A stretch of 64,000 bases of DNA from JBBEAM01 sp040882845 (GTDB lineage Bacteria > Pseudomonadota > Alphaproteobacteria > Kiloniellales > DSM-21159): contig JBBEAM010000007.1 in NCBI GenBank assembly GCA_040882845.1, positions 248,001-312,000 of the forward strand, given 5' to 3'. Both the position numbers and the translations under genes were made by a program. Shown here one piece after another: positions 28,657 to 41,065 of the stretch. The notes beneath the pieces were generated by a model. The model did no database searches. It was not told where the DNA came from and saw only the letters and a program-made list of their open reading frames with translations. Within the stretch, counting starts at the first letter, position 1. Each line of letters opens with the position of its first letter.

Positions 28657-29628
28657 CTACTTGGGTCGCGGCGCCGCGGCGCGGCGCAGGCGGTCGTTGA
28701 TCGCCGCGCCGAGACCCTCTTCAGGCACCGGCATGGCGGCGATCCCCTTGAACTGCGGGTCGTCGAGGGCGCGCAGCATGGCGAAGAGCCTGGCGGCGGC
28801 CTCCGTCAGGTCGCCGGCTGCGCTGAGGTTGAGGGTTCGGGCGGCGCCCCGGAGAGAGTCCGGCAGCGGCTCCGGCCCGAAGGCCAGCAGCGCCTCCCCG
28901 GCGGAGACCGCGCGCGCGTCCAGGCGCAGCGGCAGGGCCGGGGCGTAGTGGCTGGCGAGCTGGCCGGGCGAGGTGATCGCTGCATCCTCCTGGCGCTCCG
29001 CCAGAGGTCCGGCGGCCTGCTCGATCATCTCCCGGGTGACGCCGCCGGGGCGCAGCAGGACCGGCCGTTCGCCGGTCGCATCGACCACGGTGGACTCCAG
29101 GCCGACCCGGCAGGCGCCGCCGTCGAGCACCAGTTCGACCTCGCCGGCTAGGCCTTCCGCCACGTGGGCCGCCGTGGTCGGGCTGACTCCGCCCGAGGGG
29201 TTGGCGCTGGGCGCGGCGACGAAGCGGGCGCTGCGGCGCAGCAGCTCCCGCGCCACGGGATGCGCCGGCACCCGGATCGCCACGGAGTCCAGCCCGGCGC
29301 TGACCAGCAGCGCCAGCGGCGCATCCTCCCGGCGCCGCAGCACCAGGGTGAAGGGGCCGGGCCAGAAAGCCTCGGCCAGGCGCTCGGCCAGCGGCGAAAT
29401 CTCGGCCACCCGCGCGGCCCAGTCGAGGCCCAGGGTGTGGACGATCAAGGGATTGAACCGCGGCCGGCCCTTGGCGCGGAAGATCTCGGCCACGGCGCGC
29501 TCGTTCCCGGCGTCGGCGCCGAGGCCGTAGACCGTCTCGGTCGGAAAGGCCACCAGCTTGCCGGCGCGCAGCAGCGCGACCGCCTCTTCCATGCCTTCCT
29601 CGGCCCCGATAATCCGCGTTTGCTTCAT
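28657..29628 (-). CDS. L-threonylcarbamoyladenylate synthase (Sua5/TsaC2 type)
   Basis: 323 residues: an N-terminal YrdC domain (VAFPTETVYGLGADA, then KGRPRFNPLIVH and SANPSGGVSPT) and a C-terminal Sua5 domain starting around HYAPALPLRL. The enzyme makes threonylcarbamoyl-AMP for the t6A modification of tRNAs. The ATG at 29628 fits the conserved start; a longer in-frame reading upstream is low-complexity arginine-rich and not expected. Confidence 0.93.
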   Translation of the reverse strand: MKQTRIIGAEEGMEEAVALLRAGKLVAFPTETVYGLGADAGNERAVAEIFRAKGRPRFNPLIVHTLGLDWAARVAEISPLAERLAEAFWPGPFTLVLRRREDAPLALLVSAGLDSVAIRVPAHPVARELLRRSARFVAAPSANPSGGVSPTTAAHVAEGLAGEVELVLDGGACRVGLESTVVDATGERPVLLRPGGVTREMIEQAAGPLAERQEDAAITSPGQLASHYAPALPLRLDARAVSAGEALLAFGPEPLPDSLRGAARTLNLSAAGDLTEAAARLFAMLRALDDPQFKGIAAMPVPEEGLGAAINDRLRRAAAPRPK

Positions 29629-29816
29629 GGGCGGGGAAGCTAGCACCGCTCGGCGGGCGGGGCCACGCTGCTGGCGTCGCGCCGGGTATCGCTTGAGACG
29701 AAAAAGCGCCCGCCTCCTTTTCGCCCTTCTATGGCCTTGCCTTGGCCGCGCCGCTCGTGCTGTTTTCAGCTTTCGCCGACTCGGCGCGTCCACATCTCAC
29801 GAAAGGCTGCCCGCAG

Positions 29817-30551
29817 ATGTCGCTGGGACTCTACGAAGATCGCCACCGGCGGCGCCGCAAGCGGCGCATGACGATGGTGAAGTTCGTCTTCGTGCTGATC
29901 CTGTTCGGCGTGGTCGCGGTCTTCGCCTACGAGATGGGCGCGGAGACCTTCCGGCGGGAGATTTCCAGCCTGACCGAGGAGCTGCAGGGCACCCGCGCGG
30001 CGCTGAGCGAGGCGCGCGACGGCGAGACCGCCCTGCGCAGCGAGCGGGATGCGGCGCTGCAGCAGGCGGAAACCTGGGAACGGCGCTACACGCAGGACGT
30101 GCCCCAGGGCTTCTCCCAGGTGGTGCAGGAGCTGGTCAACGCCCGGCTCGAGGAGGGGCTGTCGCAGGAGCGGCTGCGCTTCCTGCTGCGCACCGCGCAG
30201 GAGCCCGACAGCTGCGACGAGAACCCGGAGACCAAGCGCTTCGTCGTGCAGACTCCCTACACCGGCGGCGGCAACGACTCCGTCAGCTTCAACGACAGCT
30301 TCCTGACCGTCACCGCGACCGGCCAGCCCGCCGAGAACGCCAGCGGCAACCCCGAGGCCTGGTACGACAAGGACCAGCCGGTGAAGCTGACCGTGACCAC
30401 GGTCGGCGGCGGCGAGACCTCGGAGGTCGAGGGCCTGCTGCCGCTGCAGCATTCCATGGTCGCCGGCGACCGCGAATACCGCTTCACCGCCCGCCCCGGC
30501 GACAACCGCGGCTTTTTGAACGTCACGGCAGTGTCGTGTGCGTATCCCTAA
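29817..30551 (+). CDS. Membrane-anchored coiled-coil protein, unknown
   Basis: 244 residues from the ATG at 29817. A very basic head (RHRRRRKRR) precedes one transmembrane segment (about residues 21-38), then a coiled coil to about residue 95 and a beta-rich C-terminal domain containing two cysteines. The topology (basic side in the cytoplasm) puts the C-terminal domain in the periplasm. No family recognised. The ParA gene starts 80 bp downstream on the same strand. Confidence 0.7.
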   Translation: MSLGLYEDRHRRRRKRRMTMVKFVFVLILFGVVAVFAYEMGAETFRREISSLTEELQGTRAALSEARDGETALRSERDAALQQAETWERRYTQDVPQGFSQVVQELVNARLEEGLSQERLRFLLRTAQEPDSCDENPETKRFVVQTPYTGGGNDSVSFNDSFLTVTATGQPAENASGNPEAWYDKDQPVKLTVTTVGGGETSEVEGLLPLQHSMVAGDREYRFTARPGDNRGFLNVTAVSCAYP

Positions 30552-30631
30552 GCGCTAGATTCTGCCGCACTTGCTCACATCCCTTCGCAGCTGCACAATG
30601 ATCGCTCCCTGACAGGCGGAGCGCAGTTCCC

Positions 30632-31278
30632 ATGACGGCCAAGATCATCACCGTGGCGCAGCAGAAGGGCGGGGCCGGCAAGACCACGCTGGCGGCGCAT
30701 CTGGCGGTGGCCTTCACCGCCGCCGGCAAGTCGGTCGCCGTGGTCGACATCGACCCGCAGGAATCCCTGACCCTCTGGTACCGCCTGCGCGAGGAGCAGC
30801 CCAAAGGAGAACGGCGCGACGCCGGGGCCGGGCTGCTGGTCAACCGGATCACCGGCTGGCGGGTGAAGAACGAGGTCGAGCGCTTGGCCCGCGACCACGA
30901 CGTGGTGCTGATCGACTCGCCGCCCCATGCCGAGACCGAGGCGCGCATCGCCATCCGCGCCGCCGATCTGGTGGTGGTGCCGGTGCAGCCTTCGCCGATG
31001 GACGTCTGGGCGACCGGCCCGACCCTGGAGCTCGCCCGCGACGAGGGCACGCCCGCCCTGATCGTGCTCAACCGGGTGCCGCCGCGCGCCAATCTCACCG
31101 AGGAGATGATCGCCGCGGTGAAACAATACGGCGCCGCCCTGGCGCGGGCGCGGATCGGCAACCGCGTGGTCTTCGCCTCGGCGCTCTCGGAAGGCCGCGC
31201 GGTCGGCGAGGTCCAGCCGCGCGGCAAGGCCGCCGCCGAGATCAAGGCGCTGGCCAAGGAAATCCTCAAGAAGGCGGG

Positions 31279-31282
<4 letters not shown>
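30632..31282 (+). CDS. ParA family ATPase
   Basis: 216 residues with the deviant Walker A QQKGGAGKTT, a DIDPQESLTLW segment and the Walker B-type VLIDSPPHAE. This is the compact ParA/MipZ-like class used to position cargo. No parB is adjacent, so it is an orphan. Its TAG stop overlaps the TAA stop of the convergent CysQ gene. Confidence 0.9.
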
Positions 31283-34469
<3,187 letters not shown>

Positions 34470-34668
34470 AGAGAGCTATCCTTCCATCCGGGATTGTACT
34501 GTCGAGTTTACGCGGGCGATCATAGGCAAGGCACCCGCCCGCTCGAAACCCCCTATCTGAAGAAAAACCTTGGCCCCCAAGGCAAGGCGCCGCCTCATAA
34601 AACCCGGCGCCGCGAGAGCTTCACGGGGAGAAGCGTCTCGTCAGGAAGTGCCCTGGGCCGCCCGCCGC

Positions 34669-35628
34669 CTACTCGAAGGCTTCTTCCCAGGTGCCCTGGG
34701 TCGAGGCCTTGGAGTACTCGGTCGAGCGGTTCTCGAAGAAGTTGGTGTGCTCCATGCCGTTCAGCATGGCGTCGAGCCAGGGCAGGGGGTTCTTTTCGGT
34801 GCGGTAGATCGGCTGCATGCCGAGCTGCGACAGCCGGCGGTCGGCGATGTAGCGGATGTACTGCTTGACCTCGCTGGCCTCCAGGCCCTCGACGCCGCCC
34901 ATTTCGAAGGCGAGGTCGATGAAGGCGTCCTCGTGGGTGACGATGGTCTCGCAGGCGGTATAGAGCCGGCGCTGCAGATCCTCGCTCCAGAGGTAGCGGT
35001 TCTCCTCCATGAAGGTGCGGAACAGCCGGATGATCGACAGCGTGTGCAGGGTCTCGTCGCGCACCGACCAGGAGATGATCTGGCCCATGCCCTTCATCTT
35101 GTTGAAGCGCGGAAAGTTGAGCAGGATCGCGAAGCTGGCGAAGAGCTGCAGCCCCTCGGTGAAGGCGCCGAACACCGCCAGGGTGGTGGCGATGTCCTCC
35201 TTGGTTTCGACCCCGAACTGCTGCATGTAGTCGTACTTGTCCTTCATCTCCTTGTAGTGGAGGAAGGCCGAATACTCGGTCTGCGGCATGCCGATGGTGT
35301 CGAGCAGGTGGCTGTAGGCGGCGATGTGCACCGTCTCCATGTTGGAGAAGGCGGAGAGCATCATCTGCACCTCGGTCGGCTTGAACACCTGCGAGTAGTG
35401 CTTCATGTAGCAGTTGTTCACTTCCACGTCGGCCTGGGTGAAGAAGCGGAAGATCTGGGTCAGCAGGTTGCGCTCGGACTCGGTCAGGGACTTCTGCCAG
35501 TCCTTGACGTCGTCGGCCAGCGGCACCTCTTCGGGCAGCCAGTGGACGCGCTGCTGGGTCAGCCAGGCGTCGTAGGCCCAGGGATAGTTGAAGGGCTTGT
35601 AGACGGAATCGGACTCCAACAGCGACAT
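34669..35628 (-). CDS. nrdB: Ribonucleoside-diphosphate reductase class I, beta subunit
   Basis: 319 residues. Diiron ligands and the radical tyrosine are in place: Asp67 in TQADVEV, then METVHIAAYSHLL with Glu98, His101 and Tyr105 at the E. coli NrdB spacing. The protein has no N-terminal ATP-cone. The C-terminal tail that docks to the large subunit is present (TQGTWEEAFE). It lies 54 bp downstream of nrdA. Confidence 0.95.
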   Translation of the reverse strand: MSLLESDSVYKPFNYPWAYDAWLTQQRVHWLPEEVPLADDVKDWQKSLTESERNLLTQIFRFFTQADVEVNNCYMKHYSQVFKPTEVQMMLSAFSNMETVHIAAYSHLLDTIGMPQTEYSAFLHYKEMKDKYDYMQQFGVETKEDIATTLAVFGAFTEGLQLFASFAILLNFPRFNKMKGMGQIISWSVRDETLHTLSIIRLFRTFMEENRYLWSEDLQRRLYTACETIVTHEDAFIDLAFEMGGVEGLEASEVKQYIRYIADRRLSQLGMQPIYRTEKNPLPWLDAMLNGMEHTNFFENRSTEYSKASTQGTWEEAFE

Positions 35629-35682
35629 GACTTCTTCAGGGCCTCCTCGCCCGTACTCGAACTTTGAACCGGACCGCAGCGG

Positions 35683-37686
35683 TCACTGGCAGCTTAGGCA
35701 TTCCTCGTAGTCGTTGCCGTCATCCTTCTTGCGGTCGTCGATGTTGACCTTGCCGAGCATCGGGATGGCGGTGCCGTCGACCAGGCTGGCGGCCGAGGAT
35801 TCGGCGCGCTGGATCGAGCGGGAACGGCAGTAGTAGAGGCTCTTCACGCCCTTCTTCCAGGCCTGGAAATGCACCTGGTGCAGGTCGCGCTTGTGCACGT
35901 CGGCCGGCAGGAAGACGTTCAGCGACTGCGCCTGGCAGATGAAGGGCGCGCGGTCGCCGGCATGCTCGATCACCCAGCGCTGGTCGATCTCGAAGGCGGT
36001 CTTGAAGACGTCCTTCTCGTCGTCGCTGAGGAAATCGAGGTGCTGCACCGAGCCCTCGTTGACGGTGATCGAGGTCCAGGTCTCCTCGTCGTTCTTGCCC
36101 TTCTCCTCGAGCAGCGCCTGCAGGTGCTTGTTGAGCACGTTGAAGGAGCCGGACAGCGTCTTGTGGGTATAGGAATTGCCGGCGATCGGCTCGATCCCCG
36201 CGGAGGTGCCGCCGCAGATGATCGAGATCGAGGCCGTCGGCGCCACCGCCATCTTGTTGGAGAAGCGCTCCATGACGCCGAATTCCTCGGCGTCGGGGCA
36301 GGGGCCGCGCTCCTCGGCCAGCTTGACCGAGGCGGCGTCCGCCTGGGCGCGGATGTGCTCGAAGATCTTCTTGTTCCAGACCCTCGCCATCACGCTTTCC
36401 CAGGGAATGCGGTTCTTCTGCAGGTAGGAGTGGAAGCCCATCACGCCGAGGCCGACGGAACGCTCGCGCAGGGCCGAGTACTTGGCCCGGTTCATGGAGT
36501 CCGGCGCGCGCTCGATGAAGTCGGTCAGCACGTTGTCGAGGAAGCGCAGCACGTCCTCGACCAGCTGCGGGTGATCCTGCCACTCCTCGTAGGTCTCCAG
36601 GTTGAGCGAGGAGAGGCAGCAGACCGCCGTGCGCTGCTTGCCGTGATGGTCCTTGCCCGTGGGCAGCGTGATCTCGCTGCAGAGGTTGGACATCTTGACG
36701 TCGAGCCCGGCCAGCTTCTGGTGGTCGGGGCGGGCGTTGTTCACGTGGTCGCCGAACAGGATGTAGGGCTCGCCGGTCTCGATCCGCGCCAGCAGGATGC
36801 GGACCCAGAGGTCGCGCGCCCTGACCGTGCGGATCACCGCCTGGTCCTTGGGGCTCTTCAGCGCCCAGACGTCGCCGTTCTCGACCGCGCGCATGAAGTC
36901 GTCGGAGACCACCACGCCGTGGTGCAGGTTCAGCGCCTTGCGGTTGGGGTCGCCGCCGGTGGGGCGGCGCATCTCGATGAACTCCTCGATCTCCGGGTGG
37001 TCGATCGGCAGGTAGCAGGCGGCCGAGCCGCGGCGCAGCGAGCCCTGGCTGATCGCCAGGGTCAGCGAGTCCATCACCCGGATGAAGGGCACGATGCCCG
37101 AGGTCTTGCCGTTGCGCCCGACCTTCTCGCCGATCGAGCGCAGGTTGCCCCAGTAGCTGCCGATGCCGCCGCCCTTGGCGGCCAGCCAGACGTTCTCGTT
37201 CCACAGCCCGACGATGCCCTCCAGGGAATCGCTCGCCTCGTTGAGGAAGCAGGAGATCGGCAGGCCGCGCGAGGTGCCGCCGTTGGACAGCACCGGAGTG
37301 GCCGGCATGAACCAGAGGTTCGACATATAGTTGTAGATCCGCTGGCCGTGCGCGGTGTCGTCGGCGAAGTGCGCCGCAACCCGGGCGAAGAGGTCCTGGT
37401 AGGACTCGCCCTCGAGCAGGTAGCGGTCGTTGAGCGTCGCCTTGCCGAACACCGTCAGCTTGGCGTCGCGCGAACGGTCCATGCGAATCGTGATGCCGCG
37501 ATCGTTCTGGAAGTGATCGCGAATCTGGCCATTGCCAAGCACGTCCTCCGACCCCGCCAGGTGGTCGAGGAGACTGCCCTGCGCGGCCTCGTCCGCCCTC
37601 GGCGTTGGATTTTCCGCTGCGTTATCCACAGCGGACTCCCGCGCGCCCTCGGCCTCCTTGGCCTCCAGAATCCCCGTGCCGTCCAT
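35683..37686 (-). CDS. nrdA: Ribonucleoside-diphosphate reductase class I, alpha subunit
   Basis: 667 residues from the ATG at 37686 (GGGGGG upstream). Active-site cysteines lie in LPISCFLNEASDSLEG, MSNLCSEITLPTG and AVCCLSSLNLE; the C-terminal redox pair is CLSCQ. Barrel motifs such as VGLGVMGFHSYL are intact. No N-terminal ATP-cone is visible, so overall dATP inhibition through such a domain is not expected. It reduces ribonucleotides for DNA synthesis. Upstream tandem NrdR-like sites and DnaA boxes suggest cell-cycle and nucleotide-responsive control. Confidence 0.95.
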   Translation of the reverse strand: MDGTGILEAKEAEGARESAVDNAAENPTPRADEAAQGSLLDHLAGSEDVLGNGQIRDHFQNDRGITIRMDRSRDAKLTVFGKATLNDRYLLEGESYQDLFARVAAHFADDTAHGQRIYNYMSNLWFMPATPVLSNGGTSRGLPISCFLNEASDSLEGIVGLWNENVWLAAKGGGIGSYWGNLRSIGEKVGRNGKTSGIVPFIRVMDSLTLAISQGSLRRGSAACYLPIDHPEIEEFIEMRRPTGGDPNRKALNLHHGVVVSDDFMRAVENGDVWALKSPKDQAVIRTVRARDLWVRILLARIETGEPYILFGDHVNNARPDHQKLAGLDVKMSNLCSEITLPTGKDHHGKQRTAVCCLSSLNLETYEEWQDHPQLVEDVLRFLDNVLTDFIERAPDSMNRAKYSALRERSVGLGVMGFHSYLQKNRIPWESVMARVWNKKIFEHIRAQADAASVKLAEERGPCPDAEEFGVMERFSNKMAVAPTASISIICGGTSAGIEPIAGNSYTHKTLSGSFNVLNKHLQALLEEKGKNDEETWTSITVNEGSVQHLDFLSDDEKDVFKTAFEIDQRWVIEHAGDRAPFICQAQSLNVFLPADVHKRDLHQVHFQAWKKGVKSLYYCRSRSIQRAESSAASLVDGTAIPMLGKVNIDDRKKDDGNDYEECLSCQ
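37622..37630. promoter_or_regulatory. Consensus DnaA box inside the 5' end of nrdA
   Basis: TTATCCACA, identical to the E. coli R1-type DnaA box, read on the plus strand about 60 bases inside the nrdA coding region. Confidence 0.5.
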
Positions 37687-37712
37687 AGGTGCCCCCCAAT
37701 TTATTCCCTGCG

Positions 37713-37721
37713 TGTGGACAA
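37713..37721. promoter_or_regulatory. Near-consensus DnaA box upstream of nrdA
   Basis: TGTGGACAA, the complement of TTGTCCACA, one base from TTATCCACA. It lies 27 bases upstream of the nrdA start, between that start and the NrdR-like boxes. Confidence 0.45.
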
Positions 37722-37739
37722 ATCGTCCGTGAAAGATGT

Positions 37740-37786
37740 GCACAATATCTAGCGTGGTTGTGCGGAACGGACACGAAATCTAGACA
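37740..37786. promoter_or_regulatory. Tandem NrdR-like boxes upstream of nrdA
   Basis: Box 1 GCACAATATCTAGCGT (37740-37755) and box 2 ACACGAAATCTAGACA (37771-37786) resemble the NrdR consensus ACACWATATATWGTGT. The start-to-start distance is 31 bp, three helical turns, as known for NrdR repressor pairs. The 312-bp gap 37687-37998 between the divergent nrdA and SRAP genes also contains the two flanking DnaA boxes and a possible 30-codon reading frame. Confidence 0.65.
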
Positions 37787-37824
37787 CAAGCTCGTCATGA
37801 TGTCACCAGGAACAGAGGAGGAAC

Positions 37825-37917
37825 ATGGAACATTTCATAATTGACTTTCGCTCTCGGGACAAGCGCTTAGCCCCAAGACATGAGGTTTTCCGCCAGCTTG
37901 ACGCCGATCTGTCATAA
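37825..37917 (+). CDS. Possible 30-residue small protein or leader peptide
   Basis: ATG at 37825 preceded by AGAGGAGG (AGGAGG three bases away), an unusually strong ribosome site. It opens a 30-codon frame ending TAA. The peptide begins MEHFIIDFRSRDKR. It lies in the nrdA/SRAP intergenic region, 81 bases before the SRAP start. No homologue is recognised; it may be a leader peptide or chance. Confidence 0.35.
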   Translation: MEHFIIDFRSRDKRLAPRHEVFRQLDADLS

Positions 37918-37998
37918 CCGACTCGAAAACCGGCGGCTGCAAAGCCGTGGCGAACCCGGTTTGCCGGACTCGGGCGCGCGTGCTTCAGTCGAAAAACC

Positions 37999-38709
37999 AT
38001 GTGCGGGCGCTTTACCCAGACCTCGACTCTCGCCGAACTGCAGAAGCTTTTCGCCTTCGAGGAGCAGCCGAATCTGGCGCCGCGGGCGAACGTCGCGCCC
38101 ACACAGGATATAGGGATTATCCGCCTCGAAAACGATGGAAAAACCCACTGGCGGAGCGCCCGCTGGGGCCTGATTCCGGCCTGGGCGAAGGACCTCTCGA
38201 TCGGTGCGAAAACGATCAACGCCCGGGCCGAGACCCTGGCCGAGAAGCCGGCCTTCCGCGAGGCCTTCGCGCGCCGCCGCTGCCTGATCCCCGCCGACGG
38301 CTTCTATGAATGGAAGAGCGACTCCGGCGGCAAGCAACCCTACCGGATCACGCTGTCCGACGGCCGGCCCTTCGCCTTCGCCGGGCTGTGGGAGGTCTGG
38401 CGCGATCCGGCCGAAGACAGGCGAATCGAGAGCTGCAGCATCGTCACCACCGAGGCGGCGCCGGCGATCCGCGAAATCCACCACCGCATGCCGGTGATTC
38501 TGGAAGGGGCGGCTGCCGCCGTCTGGCTGGAGCCGGAGGCGGAGACGGCGAAGCTCCAGGCCCTGCTCGCGCCCTACGCCGGCGAACTGCGGGCCTCTCC
38601 GGTCTCCCAGGCGGTCAACAGGGTCGCCAACGACTCCCTGGACCTGCTGAAGCCGCTGCCCGCCGACGCGCCGCGCGCGGACGGACGCGGCCAGTTCTCA
38701 CTCCTCTAA
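37999..38709 (+). CDS. SRAP (SOS response-associated peptidase) / YedK family protein
   Basis: 236 residues starting MCGRFTQT; Cys2 becomes the N-terminal nucleophile that crosslinks to abasic sites in single-stranded DNA (HMCES/YedK knowledge). Other family features are NVAPTQDI, RWGLIPAWAKD, INARAETLAEKPAFR, PADGFYEWK with the active-site glutamate, and the histidine in IHHRMPVIL. It protects abasic sites at forks. Divergent from nrdA. Confidence 0.94.
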   Translation: MCGRFTQTSTLAELQKLFAFEEQPNLAPRANVAPTQDIGIIRLENDGKTHWRSARWGLIPAWAKDLSIGAKTINARAETLAEKPAFREAFARRRCLIPADGFYEWKSDSGGKQPYRITLSDGRPFAFAGLWEVWRDPAEDRRIESCSIVTTEAAPAIREIHHRMPVILEGAAAAVWLEPEAETAKLQALLAPYAGELRASPVSQAVNRVANDSLDLLKPLPADAPRADGRGQFSLL

Positions 38710-38729
38710 GGCTCGGCCTGCAGCGCCAA

Positions 38730-39725
38730 CTATGCGGACCCTGCGAGGGCAAGAATCGGGCCGTCGAGCAGCTCGACCAGATCGCCGAAGTACCCCTGCG
38801 AATAGGCAGGACGGTTGGGATCGGATGTTATCGCGACAGCCAGGCCGAGGTCGCGATGGCTTGCGATAATCTGGCCACCATATCCCCGCGCCAGCACGTA
38901 GCCAGACTCGGTCAGGAACCAGCCATAGCCATAGTCCATGCCGGAATAGGGCGACCGGCCTCGGGAAACGATCGAGGATCCGATCCACGCGGCGGGAACG
39001 ATCTGGCTTCCCTCGAAGCGGCCATCATCCCGCAGGAGACGTGCAAGCGAGAGCATTGCGCGAGGCGTCAGGGCCATCTCGTTGCCGCCCAGATAATAGC
39101 CCTGGGGATCGCGTATCCAAGGTGGAACGTCGAAACCCATCGGCTCGCCCAATCGCTGCCGTGCCAGAGCGAGAAGGCTTTGCCCCGACGCTTTCGCCAT
39201 CGCAGCGCCGAGGACATGCGTGGACCCGGTTGAATAGATCATGCGGCTGCCCGGATTGGCGATCATGGGGCGTGTCAGCGCATGCGCGATCCAGTTCCCC
39301 GACGCAACCCAGCCGCCATATCGATCGCCGGACGTTCCCTCGAGACCGGCGTGGAGCGTCACAAGGTTCTCTACCGTAATATCGGACACGCCTTGCGTCG
39401 CATCTGCGGGAACGATGGAAGGCGCGACCTCGCCAAGGCGTGCGGCGACCGATGAGATCTCCTCCTGGGCGATGCAGGTGCCCAGAAGCAACGCCACGAT
39501 ACTCTTCGAGCAGGACTTGATGTTGGCCAGCCCATCCAGACCCGCCCCCCGGGGCGCCTGGGAATACAGGAGATCGCTGCCACGCTGGACCTGGATCGAG
39601 TGCAGTTGGTCGAGGCGTTCGAGGGCATTGTCCAGCATCGATGCTTCCTGGCTCAGAGCCGGACGAACGAACGGAGCGGCGAGGCTTGCAGCGGCGAGGG
39701 CGGTGAAGCTACGGCGGGTAAGCAT
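38730..39725 (-). CDS. Serine hydrolase, class C beta-lactamase/penicillin-binding protein fold
   Basis: 331 residues. A Tat-type signal (TRRSFTALAAASLAAPF) precedes the mature domain. The nucleophile motif SxxK is SCSK in NIKSCSKSIV; a tyrosine motif (IYSTGSTH) follows. The third triad is less clear (RGYGGQIIA). Family members are esterases, peptidases or lactamases in the periplasm. Its 3' end converges on the SRAP gene 20 bp away. Confidence 0.85.
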   Translation of the reverse strand: MLTRRSFTALAAASLAAPFVRPALSQEASMLDNALERLDQLHSIQVQRGSDLLYSQAPRGAGLDGLANIKSCSKSIVALLLGTCIAQEEISSVAARLGEVAPSIVPADATQGVSDITVENLVTLHAGLEGTSGDRYGGWVASGNWIAHALTRPMIANPGSRMIYSTGSTHVLGAAMAKASGQSLLALARQRLGEPMGFDVPPWIRDPQGYYLGGNEMALTPRAMLSLARLLRDDGRFEGSQIVPAAWIGSSIVSRGRSPYSGMDYGYGWFLTESGYVLARGYGGQIIASHRDLGLAVAITSDPNRPAYSQGYFGDLVELLDGPILALAGSA

Positions 39726-39778
39726 GGGGCTCTATTCCTGGTTCTGAACCGCGCCGAGATAGAAGGCGACCGCCCGAT

Positions 39779-40891
39779 CTAGGGTGCCTGGCGCAGCACC
39801 CTGAGGCGGCTCTCGACGTCCTCCTTGTTGAGATAGGCGCCGGCGAGGCGGCGGTGGCCCTGGTAGGCGAGGCGGCCGTGCAGCACCCGCCAGTTGTCGA
39901 ACAGCAGCGCGGTGCCGGGCTCCAGCCGCCGCCGATAGACCAGCGCCGGGTCGTTGGCCAGGGCGTCGAAGGCCTTCAGCGCCTTGTAGAACGCGGCCAT
40001 CTCATCTTCCGGCAGCCAGAAGGGCGCCCGGTCGTGGTTGTTGTAGCTGACCTGGCGCAGCCGGCCGTGAGCATCCTCGCGGAACAGCGGCCGCGCCGCG
40101 CGCAGGTTCACTCCCTCGTCCAGGTAGTGCCCGGGGATGCGCACCCGGGCCAGGGTTTCGTAAGCCTCCGGGGCGTCGCGCTGGAGGATCTCGGCGATCC
40201 GGAAGCCGTCGACCAGGGTGGATTCGCCCCCCTCGCCGTCGAACTCCAGGCAGTGGAACATCTGGTAGCCTGGGGCGTCGAAGGAGTAGGTGCCGTCGCT
40301 GTGCGGCCCGATCGACAGGGTCGTATAGGCGGTGTCCTTGTGCTCCATGTTGGCGGTGAAGTCCCAGAAGCCGCCGAACAGGGTGTGGCGGATATAGGCG
40401 ATCCGCTCGGCCAGGGCCTGGGTCGCCTCCGCCGTCGGCGGCACCCCCTCGACGAAGCAGAAGCCGAAACGCTCGATCTTCTCCAGCCAGTCTTTCAGGC
40501 CCGCCGCGCTCTGCATCGCCGCGGCGTGCGCGACGCTGGGCGGCGCGTTGTCCAGCGCGGCGCGGTCCCAGGTTTCGATCTCGGGGGCTTCCGCTGCGCC
40601 GGTCAGATCGGCCAGGAAGGCGGCGTCGTAGCGACTGGCGTGGCCGTCGGCGGCCCAGATCACGTCGAGCGCCGCGCCGCCGTCGACCAGCTGGTGATGG
40701 GCGACCTCCGGGGCGGCCGGCAGGGCAAAGCTGTCCACCTGGCGCTGCTTGGTCTCGGGATGCAGGCACTCCGGACAGCCGCAGTGGTCGCGCAGCCAGA
40801 GCTTCAGGAAACGGCTCTTTTCGCGCCTGCCTTGCCAGGCGACTTCGAGGCTGTCATGGCTGGGCCTGATCTCTGCGATACGCGGGGTCAT
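39779..40891 (-). CDS. Gamma-butyrobetaine/trimethyllysine dioxygenase-like Fe(II)/2-oxoglutarate enzyme
   Basis: 370 residues from the ATG at 40891 (AAAGGA upstream). An N-terminal DUF971-type domain carries the cysteine/histidine zinc motif RDHCGCPECLHPE typical of GBB hydroxylase. The TauD-like core has the Fe ligands in GPHSDGTYSFDAPGYQ and the distal histidine in LHGRLAYQGHRRL. Members hydroxylate gamma-butyrobetaine to carnitine or related betaines. It diverges from an ABC importer binding protein that may bring in the substrate (inference). Confidence 0.88.
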   Translation of the reverse strand: MTPRIAEIRPSHDSLEVAWQGRREKSRFLKLWLRDHCGCPECLHPETKQRQVDSFALPAAPEVAHHQLVDGGAALDVIWAADGHASRYDAAFLADLTGAAEAPEIETWDRAALDNAPPSVAHAAAMQSAAGLKDWLEKIERFGFCFVEGVPPTAEATQALAERIAYIRHTLFGGFWDFTANMEHKDTAYTTLSIGPHSDGTYSFDAPGYQMFHCLEFDGEGGESTLVDGFRIAEILQRDAPEAYETLARVRIPGHYLDEGVNLRAARPLFREDAHGRLRQVSYNNHDRAPFWLPEDEMAAFYKALKAFDALANDPALVYRRRLEPGTALLFDNWRVLHGRLAYQGHRRLAGAYLNKEDVESRLRVLRQAP

Positions 40892-41065
40892 CGTTAGCGG
40901 GTCCTTTTGCACGGCGCGCGGCACCCTTGTGTAGAAGAGGTCAGGCGCTATGATCAAGCGGCGCGCGGAGGCCGGGAACCCTTTCGCGACCAAAGAGATG
41001 CAGAACCTGAACCGCGGCGGCGCCAGTCAACGAGCGTCCGCCGGGAGGCAACAAGGGAGAATAGA

